From contig NZ_JBGNFV010000001.1 in assembly GCF_041449215.1 (NCBI RefSeq), positions 2,931,001 through 2,995,000 on the forward strand: a stretch of DNA of 64,000 nt. The letters are read 5' to 3'. Within the stretch, counting starts at the first letter, position 1, and every line of letters starts with the position of its first letter. The notes below the pieces were generated by a model. It was not told the origin of the DNA, did not search any database, and was given only the letters and a program-made list of their open reading frames with translations. Shown here piece after piece: positions 34,259 through 43,750 of this stretch. The DNA comes from Roseivirga sp. BDSF3-8. Lineage in GTDB: Bacteria; Bacteroidota; Bacteroidia; Cytophagales; Cyclobacteriaceae. The translations under genes were made by a program, and so were the position numbers.

Positions 34259-34831
34259 ATGAACATCGGCTTATTTTTTGGAAGCTTTAATCCCATTCAC
34301 ACCGGGCACTTGATTATCGCCAATACGGTAGTGCAGTGCGATGATATCGATCAGGTATGGTTTATTATATCTCCCCAAAATCCATTCAAAAAATCAGGTA
34401 ATCTGCTGAATGAGATTGACCGGTTAAGAATGGTAGAGGCAGCCATCGAAGATAATTTTGACCTCCGTGCCAGCGATGTAGAGTTCAGAATGCCCAAACC
34501 CAGCTATACCGCTGACACCCTCGCCTATCTTACAGATAAACATCCCACCCATAAATTTAAAGTAATAGTTGGCCAGGATAACCTGAAGAACTTTAGCCGG
34601 TGGAAAAATCATGAGGTTATTTTAAACCAACATGGCCTTATTGTCTATCCAAGACCTGGTGCAAGCCCGTCCGGCCTTACAGAACTTCCCACAGTAAGCG
34701 TAATCGAGGCACCATTACTTGACATATCCGCCACCTTTATTCGAAGTAGTATTGCAGGCAATAAAAGTATCCGTTACCTCGTGCCCGACCCCGTTATAGA
34801 ACTTATCCAGGCAAGAAAATACTATCAATAA
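34259..34831 (+). CDS. nadD: Nicotinate-nucleotide adenylyltransferase
   Basis: Transfers AMP from ATP to nicotinate mononucleotide in NAD synthesis. The 190-residue protein has the nucleotidyltransferase motif GLFFGSFNPIHTGHL (4-18) with the HxGH motif, and the C-terminal signature LLDISATFIRSSIAGNKSIRYLVP (ISxTxIR). It ends in a bidirectional terminator facing frr. Confidence 0.96.
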   Translation: MNIGLFFGSFNPIHTGHLIIANTVVQCDDIDQVWFIISPQNPFKKSGNLLNEIDRLRMVEAAIEDNFDLRASDVEFRMPKPSYTADTLAYLTDKHPTHKFKVIVGQDNLKNFSRWKNHEVILNQHGLIVYPRPGASPSGLTELPTVSVIEAPLLDISATFIRSSIAGNKSIRYLVPDPVIELIQARKYYQ

Positions 34832-34832
34832 A

Positions 34833-34860
34833 AAAGCCTGCTCGGATTAGAGCAGGCTTT
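34833..34860. terminator. bidirectional terminator between nadD and frr
   Basis: A perfect 11-bp stem (34833-34843 with 34850-34860) and 6-base loop are flanked by A residues on the left and by TTTAAATTTT on the right. It serves both convergent units. Confidence 0.8.
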
Positions 34861-34890
34861 AAATTTTAAGTCCAGGTGTATTCCTTAGAC

Positions 34891-35451
34891 TTAGACAGTC
34901 ATGATGTCCTTTTCCTTCTTTTCAGAAAGCTTGTCAAGTTCTGCAGTATAACTATCCGTTAGTTTCTGCACCTTATCCTCAGCCCTTTTGATCTCATCCT
35001 CAGAGACACCCTCTTTGTCCAGTTTTTTCAGACTGTTGTTCGTGTCCTTCCTGATATTACGAATACTCACCTTGCCATTCTCCACTTCTGCTTTGACCTG
35101 CTTTACCAGAGAAGCCCTGCGCTCCTCAGTCAGGGGAGGTACAGTAATCCTGATAGTCTCACCATCATTCTGTGGGTTTAACCCAAGGTCGCTATTAATA
35201 ATAGCACGCTCAATATCATTCAGTACTTTTTTCTCCCAGGGTTTGATCAACAGCGTGCGGGCATCTGGTGTGTTAACAGAGGCTACCTGCTGGAGTGGGG
35301 TAGAGTTGCCGTAATACTCTACCATTATGCCATCCACCATATTAGGCATGGCCTTTCCTGCACGAATTTTTGTCAATTCAGAGGCCGTATGCTCTACGGC
35401 TTTTACCATAAGACTCTTGGCTTCGTCCAGGTATAGTTGTGTCTCTTCCAT
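34891..35451 (-). CDS. frr: Ribosome recycling factor
   Basis: Splits post-termination ribosomes together with EF-G. The 186-residue protein has the RRF pattern: KIRAGKAMPNMVDGI, then YYGNSTPLQQVASV and VPPLTEERRASLVKQVK, with the long three-helix bundle predicted at both ends. It starts 18 bases after pyrH, the usual pyrH-frr order. Confidence 0.97.
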   Translation of the reverse strand: MEETQLYLDEAKSLMVKAVEHTASELTKIRAGKAMPNMVDGIMVEYYGNSTPLQQVASVNTPDARTLLIKPWEKKVLNDIERAIINSDLGLNPQNDGETIRITVPPLTEERRASLVKQVKAEVENGKVSIRNIRKDTNNSLKKLDKEGVSEDEIKRAEDKVQKLTDSYTAELDKLSEKKEKDIMTV

Positions 35452-35469
35452 TGTCTGAAAATTTTTTGC

Positions 35470-36174
35470 TTAGGTAATAAGCGTGCCAACCTCTTCGCCC
35501 TTAACCAGACTCAGCAGGTTGCCGGGTTTGTTCATATCAAAAACTATGATCGGTAAATTGTTTTCCTTGCAAAGTGTGAAGGCTGTCATATCCATTACAT
35601 TCAAGCCACGACTGTATACTTCCTGAAAAGATATGTTGGAGTAGCGCGTCGCATTCGGATCCTTTTCCGGGTCAGCCGTATATACCCCATCTACACGAGT
35701 ACCTTTCAAAACCACATCGGCTTCGATTTCTATGGCTCGTAGACTTGCTGTCGAGTCCGTAGTAAAATATGGATTACCTATACCAGCCCCGAAGATAATC
35801 ACGCGGCCCTTTTCAAGGTGCCTCACAGCACGGCGGCGAATAAATGGCTCACAAACCTGCTCCATTTTAATGCCACTCATAAGTCGGGTAAACATACCCG
35901 TCTTTTCCAGCGTGCTTTGCAGCGCCATCGCGTTAATAACCGTGGCCAGCATGCCCATATAATCCCCTTGAACCCGATCAATTCCCGATTGCTCTGCCTG
36001 TACGCCTCTGTAAATATTGCCTCCCCCTATTACTATCGCTACCTCGACTCCAAGGTCCTTTACCTTCTTGATCTCCTGCGAGTATTGGTCCAGCCTTTCA
36101 GGGTCTATCCCGTACTGCTGATTTCCCATGAGCGCCTCGCCACTTAGCTTCAGGAGAATGCGTTTATATTTCAT
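35470..36174 (-). CDS. pyrH: UMP kinase
   Basis: Phosphorylates UMP to UDP. The 234-residue amino-acid-kinase-fold protein has [23 protein letters not shown], and the nucleotide-binding [28 protein letters not shown]. It is immediately upstream of frr. A minus-strand TATATTTG box (36205-36198) lies 24 bases before the ATG without a clear partner element. Confidence 0.97.
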   Translation of the reverse strand: MKYKRILLKLSGEALMGNQQYGIDPERLDQYSQEIKKVKDLGVEVAIVIGGGNIYRGVQAEQSGIDRVQGDYMGMLATVINAMALQSTLEKTGMFTRLMSGIKMEQVCEPFIRRRAVRHLEKGRVIIFGAGIGNPYFTTDSTASLRAIEIEADVVLKGTRVDGVYTADPEKDPNATRYSNISFQEVYSRGLNVMDMTAFTLCKENNLPIIVFDMNKPGNLLSLVKGEEVGTLIT

Positions 36175-36235
36175 AACCTAACGTCCTTTTATCCCGGCAA
36201 ATATAAAAAGTAAGTTTTTAACTATTTCTTAAAAA

Positions 36236-36730
36236 TCAGAATTGGATGAGAAGCTGGTTCTTCTCTACGCTCTCCCCCTTTTTTACTTTTATAGCAGACA
36301 CTACTGCCTCACCGGGGCTCTTTATCACATTTTCCATTTTCATGGCTTCCAATACAATAAGAGGGTCATCCTTCTTGATCTCCTGCCCTGGCTCTACCAA
36401 TATATCTAATATCAGACCAGGCATGGGCGCCTTCAGGTCATTGATCAAATTGGCTACCGACATATCCATACCCAACCTTTCCAGCAACAGATCCGTATCG
36501 TCCTTAAGATCCGCTTCCAGTTTCTGACCATTGATTTTCAGTATGATCTTTTTTTCCTGCCAGTCTGTAGATACTATTTCAGCATTATATGACTTGGTGC
36601 CATATACAATGTGATAGTTACCCGGACCGTTTTCTAAAAGATCCAGTTCCACAGCCTTACCGTTGACCTCTATGTCCCCGCGGCGATCATCAACCTCTAA
36701 AACTTTTTCTCCGATTTTGACTTTCAGCAT
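36236..36730 (-). CDS. Biotin/lipoyl attachment-domain protein (carboxylase carrier subunit)
   Basis: This 164-residue carrier protein has a C-terminal biotinyl domain: DLKAPMPGLILDILVEPGQE, then the biotinylation site VLEAMKMENVIKSP, in which the first Lys after AM carries biotin. The N-terminal half (30-85) is a small beta domain common in acyl-CoA carboxylase subunits of Bacteroidota. The ATG at 36730 is preferred to a TTG at 36736. No carboxylase or carboxyltransferase subunit is adjacent. Confidence 0.85.
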   Translation of the reverse strand: MLKVKIGEKVLEVDDRRGDIEVNGKAVELDLLENGPGNYHIVYGTKSYNAEIVSTDWQEKKIILKINGQKLEADLKDDTDLLLERLGMDMSVANLINDLKAPMPGLILDILVEPGQEIKKDDPLIVLEAMKMENVIKSPGEAVVSAIKVKKGESVEKNQLLIQF

Positions 36731-36796
36731 GAACAATTTAATTGTGATGGCTAAATTTAAAGAATTTTAGGCGGCAACAAGACCATTCCCAGTATT

Positions 36797-39355
36797 ATGC
36801 GAGATTTTTTCAGTCAATACCTTCTTAAACCCCTGCTTTTTTCCTCCATACTTGCTTTAAGTGCCTGTGCCACTCCGGCACAAATCAACAATCTACCCGA
36901 AAATGAGACACAGGATATTACCCTGGTGCCCGAAGTTCAAGAAATTGATCCGGTAAAAACACTTCCGCCTTACCGGGCCTCCGAAACACGCGACTTTGAC
37001 CTGCTCCATACACGGCTTGATATCTCATTCGATTACACTCGTCAGGAAGTTATAGGGAAAGCCTGGCTCGCTCTTACACCATACTTCTACCCCCAGTCCC
37101 AACTGGAACTTGATGCCAAAGGCTTCAAGCTCAATGAGGTAAGCTTATTTTCTAATGGAGAATATGAACCTTTACCCTATGATTATTCAGACTCAATGAA
37201 ACTGGTCATTGACCTGCCATTTGAAGCCACTCGTAATGATACGATATGGGTTTATATAGACTACACAGCCATTCCACACCTTATCGAAGAGGGGGGGAGT
37301 GAAGCAATCAGCTCAGACAAAGGCCTTTACTTTATTAACCCCAATGGAGAAATAGAAGGAAAGCCCGTGCAGGTATGGACCCAAGGTGAGACCGAATCAA
37401 ATAGTAAGTGGTTTCCTACCATTGATAAACCAAACGAGCGCACCACCCAGGAAACTTATGTGACTGTAAATGATCAGTTTAAGACCCTCTCTAATGGCCT
37501 CCTTGTTTCAAGTCAGAAAAATGATGACGGTACCCGTACCGATTACTGGCAAATGAACCTCCCACATGCGCCTTACTTATTCATGTTAGCCATAGGTGAT
37601 TATGCAGTCGTGAATGACGATAATGGTGACCTGCCCATCAGTTACTACGTAGAGCCATATTATGAGCCCTACGCAAAAGACATTTTCGGTAACACGCCCG
37701 AAATGATCACCTTTTTTTCAGGGCTGTTAGGTACAGAATACCCCTGGCCAAAGTACAGTCAGGTAGTCGTCAGGGACTTTGTAAGCGGAGCTATGGAAAA
37801 CACCACCGCCAGTACCTTTATGGAAAGAGTGCAGCAGCACCCTAAGGATCTGGTAGATGAAAACTGGGACTACATCATAGCCCATGAACTGTTTCACCAA
37901 TGGTTTGGTGATTATGTCACTACAGAAAGCTGGGCCAACATCACATTAAATGAAGCCTTTGCCAGTTATTCAGAGTACCTCTGGAACGAATATAAATACG
38001 GAGAAGACGAAGCCGAGTACAAAGGGCTCGAGGAGCTGGAAGGATACCTGCTGGAATTCTACCAAAGCGATGCACACCCACTTATAAGATGGCATTATGA
38101 AAAAAGAGAAGACGTATTCGACAGCCACTCCTATAATAAAGGTAGCCGGGTGCTTCATATGTTGCGAAATTATGTAGGAGATGAAGCCTTTTTCGAAGCC
38201 CTTCGGGTGTATTTAGACAGGAATGCCTTTAATACTGTCGAAGTACATGATCTCAGATTGGCATTTGAAGATGTTACCGGTGAAGATCTGAATTGGTTTT
38301 TTGATCAGTGGTTCCTCAAACCCGGACATCCTGTGCTTAATGTTGAAAAGCAGTACCAGGATGGAAAGCTCTCTATAATAATAGCCCAGATGCAGGACAC
38401 CACCCGATTTCCTGTTTATCGCCTCCCCCTTTATGTCGATCTGGTTGTCTCAGACCAAATTCTTCGCTACCCCATAGTTATTGAGCAATCACTAGAGGAA
38501 TTTATTTTTCCTCTCCCTGCTGAGCCAGAGGCAGTGATTATTGATGGAGATCAACAATTGCTGGGTGAGATCAACATAGATAGAAGTCCTGAAGAGTGGA
38601 CAGCTCTTTATGAAAGTTCTGCATCCTTTGTACCAAGGTGGCAAGCCGTAAATCAAGCAGCAGAAGCCGCTAGCCATGAGCTTTTGCAGAAGGCGCTGGA
38701 TGACCCCTTTTATATTATCAGAGCACTGGCACTACAAGGTTTGTTAGATAGCCTGCCACCCCAGCCTCAGAATTTTGAAGAAAAAGTATATCAACTTGCC
38801 ACTACCGATAGTAGCTCCCTGGTCAGATCCGAAGCCCTGTATGGTCTTACAACTTTTGGTACAGATAAGTACCTCGATACCTTCATTCAGTCTCTTAATG
38901 ACACTTCATACGCAGTCAATGGGTCCGCCCTGTTTGGAATCTCCCAGTCGTCTGCCAGTCGCGAAGAGAAAATGGCCCACATTGAAAAATTTATGAAAGC
39001 CAGATCCTCAAGCGTAACCATACCAATTGGTGATTATGCGGCCCAGAATCAGGATACCTCATTCATTCCCTGGTTTGAAGATAAGATAAATTACATGCAT
39101 GGACAGGACCTGTGGGTTTTTCTTAATCTATATGGACAAGTACTGTTCAATGGTAGTGAAGAGCAACAAATTCAGGGTGCTGCCACATTCGAACGTATCG
39201 CCTTGAATAACACCTATGACTATGTTCGCCTAATGGCCTATCGTATGCTTGACTTTTTGTCCATTGAAAACATCGATGAAATAAAAAGCCGTATCAGAAG
39301 TCATGAGAAAGACCAAGCCCTGCTTGAGTCCTACCAAAATATGGATAGTGAATAG
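36797..39355 (+). CDS. M1-family metallopeptidase lipoprotein
   Basis: This 852-residue zinc aminopeptidase is anchored in the envelope. The N-terminal lipoprotein signal ends ALSAC near residue 24. The substrate-recognition motif SGAMENTTAS lies near 330-340, and the zinc site HELFHQWFGDY near 363-373 is followed 18 residues after the second His by the third ligand in NEAFASY. Beyond about residue 600 the sequence is alpha-helical with repeats resembling HEAT units (LVRSEALYGLTTFG). It is complete and alone in its orientation between the carrier gene and a glycosyltransferase gene. Confidence 0.92.
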   Translation: MRDFFSQYLLKPLLFSSILALSACATPAQINNLPENETQDITLVPEVQEIDPVKTLPPYRASETRDFDLLHTRLDISFDYTRQEVIGKAWLALTPYFYPQSQLELDAKGFKLNEVSLFSNGEYEPLPYDYSDSMKLVIDLPFEATRNDTIWVYIDYTAIPHLIEEGGSEAISSDKGLYFINPNGEIEGKPVQVWTQGETESNSKWFPTIDKPNERTTQETYVTVNDQFKTLSNGLLVSSQKNDDGTRTDYWQMNLPHAPYLFMLAIGDYAVVNDDNGDLPISYYVEPYYEPYAKDIFGNTPEMITFFSGLLGTEYPWPKYSQVVVRDFVSGAMENTTASTFMERVQQHPKDLVDENWDYIIAHELFHQWFGDYVTTESWANITLNEAFASYSEYLWNEYKYGEDEAEYKGLEELEGYLLEFYQSDAHPLIRWHYEKREDVFDSHSYNKGSRVLHMLRNYVGDEAFFEALRVYLDRNAFNTVEVHDLRLAFEDVTGEDLNWFFDQWFLKPGHPVLNVEKQYQDGKLSIIIAQMQDTTRFPVYRLPLYVDLVVSDQILRYPIVIEQSLEEFIFPLPAEPEAVIIDGDQQLLGEINIDRSPEEWTALYESSASFVPRWQAVNQAAEAASHELLQKALDDPFYIIRALALQGLLDSLPPQPQNFEEKVYQLATTDSSSLVRSEALYGLTTFGTDKYLDTFIQSLNDTSYAVNGSALFGISQSSASREEKMAHIEKFMKARSSSVTIPIGDYAAQNQDTSFIPWFEDKINYMHGQDLWVFLNLYGQVLFNGSEEQQIQGAATFERIALNNTYDYVRLMAYRMLDFLSIENIDEIKSRIRSHEKDQALLESYQNMDSE

Positions 39356-39423
39356 ATAAAGATTCATTAACAGGATTTAAGCAAGATTTTTTTTAATTTT
39401 GTACTTGGACTAATAAAAGCCCT

Positions 39424-40614
39424 ATGCTTATTGTGCAGATACTATTTCTTTGCTGCTTTTTTTACCTGGCCTACTATTTCGCTCATTTATTATTTTTTAC
39501 GATTAGCGGATTATTCTACAAAGGAGTTCCTGCCGCTGGCAATGAAAACCTACAGGCAAGGAAGACCCTTGTACTTGTACCGGCTTATAAAGAAGATGTC
39601 GTAATCCTTCAGACTGCACGCCAAGCAATCGAACAGGATTATCCTTCAGATAAGTTTGAAGTATGGGTCATCGCTGACAGCCTGAAACAGGAAACCATTC
39701 AAAAGTTAAGAGAAGTACCTGTCAGGGTAGTTGAGGTGAAATTTGAAAAAAGCCTTAAGAGTAAATCCCTTAATGTAGCTCTTAACCAGGCTAAAGGCCA
39801 GGCGTTTCAGTCAGTAGTGATTCTTGACGCCGATAACCTGATTACCCCGGGTTGCCTCACCCTGTTTAATAGAGCACTGCATTACTACCAGGCTGTTCAG
39901 GGACACAGAGTGCCTAAAAATCTTACCACCGGTACAGCTACATTAGATGGTATGACCGAAGAGATCAATAACCATATCTTCAGAAAAGGGTATCGCTTCG
40001 CCGGACTATCTTCCGCGTTATCTGGTAGTGGAATGGCTTTTCATTTCGACCTTTTCACTGAGATAATGTCAGGCGTTGAAAGTACCGTAGAAGATCGTTA
40101 CCTGGAGATGCATTTACTCGAAAGAAAGATAATAACCCATTATGAAGATGATGCACGGGTGCTGGATGAAAAGGTAACTGAGGTCAGTTCTATGAAGAAC
40201 CAGCGGAGCAGATGGATTGCCGGACACTTGGAGGCCCTAAAGTTGTATGGAAAAAAAGCTCCCGGACAACTGTTGAAGGGTAATTTCGATTTCTTCATGA
40301 AATTCATACAGCTTACCATGGTGCCGCGTAGTATTCTGATGGCACTGGCCTTTCTAACTTTTGTCCTGGCTCTTATTACCCTTAATCCGTTAAACATCAT
40401 TCTATGGATAGGGGTGATGCTTGGGATTTTCACCAGTATGTTCTTTTGTTTGCCATCTGAACTACGTGGGAGTAAAGCCCTCAAGGCTTTCGCCAGTATG
40501 CCGGGAGCCGTCTTTGGGGTGTTAAGCAATGGAAAGCGCTGGATAAAAACCACAGAGTTTTACCATACACCCCATGGAAGTGTGGCAGAGGATACAGAAA
40601 AAAATAATTCCTGA
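39424..40614 (+). CDS. Membrane-bound processive family 2 glycosyltransferase
   Basis: This 396-residue inner-membrane GT2 resembles cellulose/hyaluronan synthase-like enzymes. It has one N-terminal helix (1-28), the GT-A core with KTLVLVPAYKED, then VVILDADNLITPG (DxD) and the catalytic EDRYLEMHLL region, and MKNQRSRWIAG giving the QxxRW motif. Two or three C-terminal helices follow near 295-345. The glycan is unknown. A TAATTTTG box lies at 39394-39401. Confidence 0.85.
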   Translation: MLIVQILFLCCFFYLAYYFAHLLFFTISGLFYKGVPAAGNENLQARKTLVLVPAYKEDVVILQTARQAIEQDYPSDKFEVWVIADSLKQETIQKLREVPVRVVEVKFEKSLKSKSLNVALNQAKGQAFQSVVILDADNLITPGCLTLFNRALHYYQAVQGHRVPKNLTTGTATLDGMTEEINNHIFRKGYRFAGLSSALSGSGMAFHFDLFTEIMSGVESTVEDRYLEMHLLERKIITHYEDDARVLDEKVTEVSSMKNQRSRWIAGHLEALKLYGKKAPGQLLKGNFDFFMKFIQLTMVPRSILMALAFLTFVLALITLNPLNIILWIGVMLGIFTSMFFCLPSELRGSKALKAFASMPGAVFGVLSNGKRWIKTTEFYHTPHGSVAEDTEKNNS

Positions 40615-40657
40615 ATTTTTATTCGCCAACCCTTTCAGGTTATCAGGAATATTTTCC

Positions 40658-40665
40658 TATCTTTG
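40658..40665 (+). promoter_or_regulatory. candidate -7 box, upstream copy (P1) for the tRNA-tuf operon
   Basis: TATCTTTG followed by CAGTCC matches the extended signature at the other translation promoters, but no TTG is found 19-20 bases upstream (TTTC occurs there). It lies 155 bases before tRNA-Tyr, and a hairpin with a T run (40681-40710) sits between it and P2. Confidence 0.4.
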
Positions 40666-40680
40666 CAGTCCGTTTGGAAA

Positions 40681-40710
40681 GGAAAGGACAAAAAAATTCT
40701 TTCCTTTTTT
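40681..40710 (+). terminator. weak terminator-like hairpin between the two tRNA promoters
   Basis: GGAAAG (40681-40686) and CTTTCC (40699-40704) enclose a 12-base A-rich loop and are followed by six T residues. The stem is only 6 bp. It may attenuate transcripts from P1 or end read-through from the glycosyltransferase gene. Confidence 0.45.
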
Positions 40711-40721
40711 AGTCGGAAAAT

Positions 40722-40751
40722 TTGATAAAGAGTAAAAAGCATTTAATTTTG
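40722..40751 (+). promoter_or_regulatory. promoter P2 of the tRNA-Tyr/Gly/Thr-tuf operon
   Basis: TTG (40722-40724, in TTTG) is followed by 19 bases and TAATTTTG (40744-40751), a full match to the Bacteroidota consensus. It lies 68 bases before tRNA-Tyr. Confidence 0.75.
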
Positions 40752-40819
40752 CACTTCCTTCGAGCAAACGGAGGCTAAACAGGGCGAAAAGGCCCGCGTG
40801 TAAGATTGTGAAAGTCTTT

Positions 40820-40902
40820 GGGGGGATACCAAAGCGGCCAACTGGGACGGACTGTAAATCCGTTGTCTTATGACTTCGCAGGTTCGAATCCTGCTCCCCC
40901 CA
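40820..40902 (+). tRNA. tRNA-Tyr (anticodon GTA)
   Basis: An 83-base class II tRNA. Acceptor arms GGGGGGA and TCCCCCC pair, the anticodon loop shows CTGTAAA, and a long variable arm and the GGTTCGAATCC T-arm are present. CCA is not encoded. It heads the cluster that leads into tuf. Confidence 0.97.
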
Positions 40903-40923
40903 CTCTCCCGATCGGGAATTCAA

Positions 40924-40996
40924 GCGGGCGTAGCTCAGTTGGTAGAGCGACAGCCTTCCAAGCTGTAGGTCGCGGGTTCGAGCCTCGTCGCCCGCT
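40924..40996 (+). tRNA. tRNA-Gly (anticodon TCC)
   Basis: A 73-base tRNA with acceptor arms GCGGGCG and CGCCCGC, anticodon loop CTTCCAA between ACAGC and GCTGT, and a GGTTCGAGCC T-arm. CCA is not encoded. Confidence 0.97.
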
Positions 40997-41009
40997 CTAT
41001 ATTTTGAAA

Positions 41010-41081
41010 GCCGATGTAGCTCAGGGGTAGAGCGCTTCCTTGGTAAGGAAGAGGTCGGGGGTTCAAATCCCCTCGTTGGCT
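41010..41081 (+). tRNA. tRNA-Thr (anticodon GGT)
   Basis: A 72-base tRNA with acceptor arms GCCGATG and CGTTGGC (two G-T pairs), anticodon loop TTGGTAA between CTTCC and GGAAG, and a GGTTCAAATCC T-arm. It lies 55 bases before tuf. Confidence 0.96.
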
Positions 41082-41136
41082 CTCATAATCTTTAGTGAAC
41101 TACTTTCTTTTCAAACTAAACTGAGGATTTTCAAAC

Positions 41137-42324
41137 ATGGCTAAAGAAACCTTTGACCGTTCAAAACCGCACGTAAACATTGGTACTATCGGTCACGTTG
41201 ACCACGGTAAGACTACTCTTACTGCGGCCATCACAAAAGTGTTAGCCGACAAAGGATACGCTGAAAACCGTGACTTCTCTTCTATCGACAACGCTCCTGA
41301 AGAGAAAGAAAGAGGTATTACTATTAATACTTCTCACGTAGAGTACCAGACTGATAACCGTCACTATGCGCACGTTGACTGTCCTGGTCACGCTGACTAC
41401 GTGAAAAACATGGTTACAGGTGCTGCCCAGATGGATGGTGCTATCCTTGTTGTAGCGGCTACTGACGGTCCCATGCCACAGACCCGTGAGCACATCCTGC
41501 TCGCCCGTCAGGTTGGTGTACCTGCAATCGTGGTATTCATGAACAAAGTTGACCTTGTGGATGACCCTGAACTACTCGAGCTGGTAGAGATGGAGATCCG
41601 TGAGCTTCTTTCATTCTATGAGTTTCCCGGTGATGACATTCCTGTTATTCAGGGTTCTGCTCTCGGCGCTCTTAATGGCGAAGGTAAGTGGGTAGAGAAA
41701 GTTGACGAGCTTATGCAGGCTGTTGACGATTACATTCCTCTTCCTGAGCGTCTTACAGACAAAGACTTCCTGATGCCTGTAGAGGACGTATTCTCAATTA
41801 CTGGTCGTGGTACTGTTGCTACTGGTCGTATTGAGAGAGGTGTAATTAACTCAGGTGACCCGGTTGATATTATCGGTATGGGTGCTGAAGGCCTTAAGTC
41901 TACCGTTACGGGTGTTGAGATGTTCCGCAAGATTCTTGACAGAGGTGAAGCTGGTGATAACGTTGGTCTTCTTCTCCGTGGTATTGAGAAGTCTCAGATC
42001 AAGCGTGGTATGATCATCTGTAAGCCTGGTTCAGTAACCCCTCACGCTCACTTCAAGGCAGAGGTTTACGTACTGTCTAAGGAAGAAGGTGGACGTCACA
42101 CTCCTTTCTTTAACAAGTACCGTCCTCAGTTCTACCTGAGAACCACAGACGTTACTGGTGAGATTATGCTTCCTGAGAATGTTGAAATGGTTATGCCTGG
42201 TGACAACGTTACCATCGAAGTTAACCTGATCAACAAGGTCGCTCTCGAGAAAGGTCTTCGTTTTGCTATCCGTGAAGGTGGTAGAACAGTAGGTGCCGGT
42301 CAGGTAACTGAAATTCTGGACTAA
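41137..42324 (+). CDS. tuf: Elongation factor Tu
   Basis: Delivers aminoacyl-tRNA to the ribosome as a GTPase. The 395-residue protein has G1 GHVDHGKTT (19-27), G3 [10 protein letters not shown]4 NKVDLVDD and the SALGALNG G5 loop, followed by the two beta-barrel domains. It is the last gene of the tRNA-Tyr/Gly/Thr unit and ends in a hairpin at 42346. Confidence 0.99.
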   Translation: MAKETFDRSKPHVNIGTIGHVDHGKTTLTAAITKVLADKGYAENRDFSSIDNAPEEKERGITINTSHVEYQTDNRHYAHVDCPGHADYVKNMVTGAAQMDGAILVVAATDGPMPQTREHILLARQVGVPAIVVFMNKVDLVDDPELLELVEMEIRELLSFYEFPGDDIPVIQGSALGALNGEGKWVEKVDELMQAVDDYIPLPERLTDKDFLMPVEDVFSITGRGTVATGRIERGVINSGDPVDIIGMGAEGLKSTVTGVEMFRKILDRGEAGDNVGLLLRGIEKSQIKRGMIICKPGSVTPHAHFKAEVYVLSKEEGGRHTPFFNKYRPQFYLRTTDVTGEIMLPENVEMVMPGDNVTIEVNLINKVALEKGLRFAIREGGRTVGAGQVTEILD

Positions 42325-42345
42325 TTATCTGATATAGATAAATTG

Positions 42346-42376
42346 ACAAACGCGTTTCTCACAGGGACGCGTTTGT
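42346..42376 (+). terminator. tuf terminator
   Basis: A perfect 9-bp stem (42346-42354 with 42368-42376) with a 13-base loop is followed by TTAATTAAATAATATT, without a pure T run. The right arm contains the TTTG used as the -33 element of the next promoter. Confidence 0.7.
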
Positions 42377-42403
42377 TTAATTAAATAATATTCCATATCT
42401 TTG
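42373..42403 (+). promoter_or_regulatory. promoter of tRNA-Trp-secE-nusG-rplKAJL
   Basis: TTG (42373-42375, in TTTG) is followed by 20 bases and TATCTTTG (42396-42403), a full consensus match. It lies 27 bases before tRNA-Trp and overlaps the tuf terminator stem. Confidence 0.8.
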
Positions 42404-42430
42404 CAAACCCTTTTTTGAGGGGCGTGCAAT

Positions 42431-42503
42431 ACGGGTGTAGCTCAATTGGTAGAGTAGTGGTCTCCAAAACCATTGGCTGGGAGTTCGAGTCTCTCCACCC
42501 GTG
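42431..42503 (+). tRNA. tRNA-Trp (anticodon CCA)
   Basis: A 73-base tRNA with acceptor arms ACGGGTG and CACCCGT, anticodon loop CTCCAAA and a GAGTTCGAGTCTC T-arm. It precedes secE by 19 bases, the standard Bacteroidota arrangement. Confidence 0.97.
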
Positions 42504-42522
42504 CTAATAATGTGTTTAGGTA

Positions 42523-42714
42523 ATGGCAAAGCTGCAATCGTATATTAAAGATTCTATAAATGAGCTGAGGCACAAGGTGACATGGCCTTCTTATAATGAA
42601 TTGCAGAATAGCTCTATTCTGGTGTTGGTAGCATCGTTGATATTTGCCTTAGTCATTGGTCTGATCGATGTCGGATTCGAAAAGATAATGACTTTTATTT
42701 ACAACGCCAGCTAA
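42523..42714 (+). CDS. secE: Preprotein translocase subunit SecE
   Basis: The small subunit of the SecYEG channel. The 63-residue protein is the single-helix short form: an amphipathic N-terminal helix (IKDSINELRHKVTWPSYNEL) with the conserved VTWP motif, then one transmembrane helix (SSILVLVASLIFALVIGLID). It is cotranscribed with tRNA-Trp and nusG. Confidence 0.95.
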   Translation: MAKLQSYIKDSINELRHKVTWPSYNELQNSSILVLVASLIFALVIGLIDVGFEKIMTFIYNAS

Positions 42715-42732
42715 GACGTTAAAGACTTTTTG

Positions 42733-43290
42733 ATGAGCGAACAGCACAAATGGTATGTCGTCCGGGTAGTTAGTGGGCAGGAAAAGAAAGTCAAGTCGTA
42801 TCTGGAGAATGAAATAACCAGGCAAAATCTTGATGAGTATATTCCGCAAGTACTGATTCCCTCGGAAAAAGTTTACGAAATGCGCAACGGTAAGAAGCGG
42901 GTTCGTGAGAGAAACTTTTTCCCCGGCTATGTGCTTGTTTCCGCTGACCTTAGTCACGGTGAAGCTCATCATACAGTTACAAGTATCCCCGGAGTTATAG
43001 GTTTCCTGGGTAACGGTAGCAATACGTCCAAAACACCTGTTCCGCTTCGTCAGTCTGAGATTAATAGAATTCTCGGTAAGGTTGATGAGGTAGACGAGAT
43101 GGAAGAGAAACTGGATACTCCTTATATAGTTGGGGAGACCGTCAAAGTAATGGACGGACCTTTCAGTGGATTTACAGGTACTGTCGAAGAGGTCTTCGAA
43201 GAAAGGAAGAAACTCAACGTAATGGTGAAAATCTTTGGCAGAAATACACCTGTAGAATTGAATTATATGCAGGTAGAAAAACAAGATTAG
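42733..43290 (+). CDS. nusG: Transcription termination/antitermination protein NusG
   Basis: Binds RNA polymerase and couples it to Rho or ribosomes. The 185-residue protein has the NGN domain ([33 protein letters not shown]) and a KOW domain ([21 protein letters not shown]). The ATG at 42733 is preferred over a TTG one codon earlier. It lies between secE and rplK. Confidence 0.97.
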   Translation: MSEQHKWYVVRVVSGQEKKVKSYLENEITRQNLDEYIPQVLIPSEKVYEMRNGKKRVRERNFFPGYVLVSADLSHGEAHHTVTSIPGVIGFLGNGSNTSKTPVPLRQSEINRILGKVDEVDEMEEKLDTPYIVGETVKVMDGPFSGFTGTVEEVFEERKKLNVMVKIFGRNTPVELNYMQVEKQD

Positions 43291-43294
43291 CAAG

Positions 43295-43738
43295 ATGGCT
43301 AAGGAAATAAGCGGTTACTTAAAATTGCAAATTCGTGGGGGACAAGCTAATCCCTCGCCTCCCGTAGGTCCCGCTCTTGGTAGTAAGGGTCTTAATATCA
43401 TGGAGTTTTGCAAGCAATTCAATGCCAGAACTCAGGAGAAGCAAGGACAGATGCTTCCAGTGCTGGTGACTATATACTCCGATAAGTCTTTTGACTTTGT
43501 AGTAAAAACGCCTCCTGCACCGGTCCTCCTTATGGAAGCAGCTAAGCTTAAAAAGGCCTCTTCCGAGCCTAACCGTAGCAAAGTTGGGTCTGTTACTTGG
43601 GATCAGGTAAAAGAGATTGCTGAAACTAAAATGCCCGACCTTAACGCTTTCAAAGTAGAGTCTGCCATGAAAATGGTAGCAGGTACTGCGCGTAGCATGG
43701 GTATCAAAATTACTGGAACAGCTCCTTGGGAAGCATAA
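43295..43738 (+). CDS. rplK: 50S ribosomal protein L11
   Basis: Part of the GTPase-associated centre. The 147-residue protein shows [20 protein letters not shown] near the N-terminus and the RNA-binding C-domain ending [12 protein letters not shown]. Four bases after nusG. Confidence 0.98.
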   Translation: MAKEISGYLKLQIRGGQANPSPPVGPALGSKGLNIMEFCKQFNARTQEKQGQMLPVLVTIYSDKSFDFVVKTPPAPVLLMEAAKLKKASSEPNRSKVGSVTWDQVKEIAETKMPDLNAFKVESAMKMVAGTARSMGIKITGTAPWEA

Positions 43739-43750
43739 AATCGTTAGGTA

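Noticed and set aside
40820-41081. tRNA cluster as a phage or island attachment site
   Set aside because: No integrase, direct repeat or foreign segment is adjacent; the cluster runs straight into tuf.
42649-43293. 214-codon minus-strand open frame
   Set aside because: It is antisense to secE/nusG, whose identity is secure.
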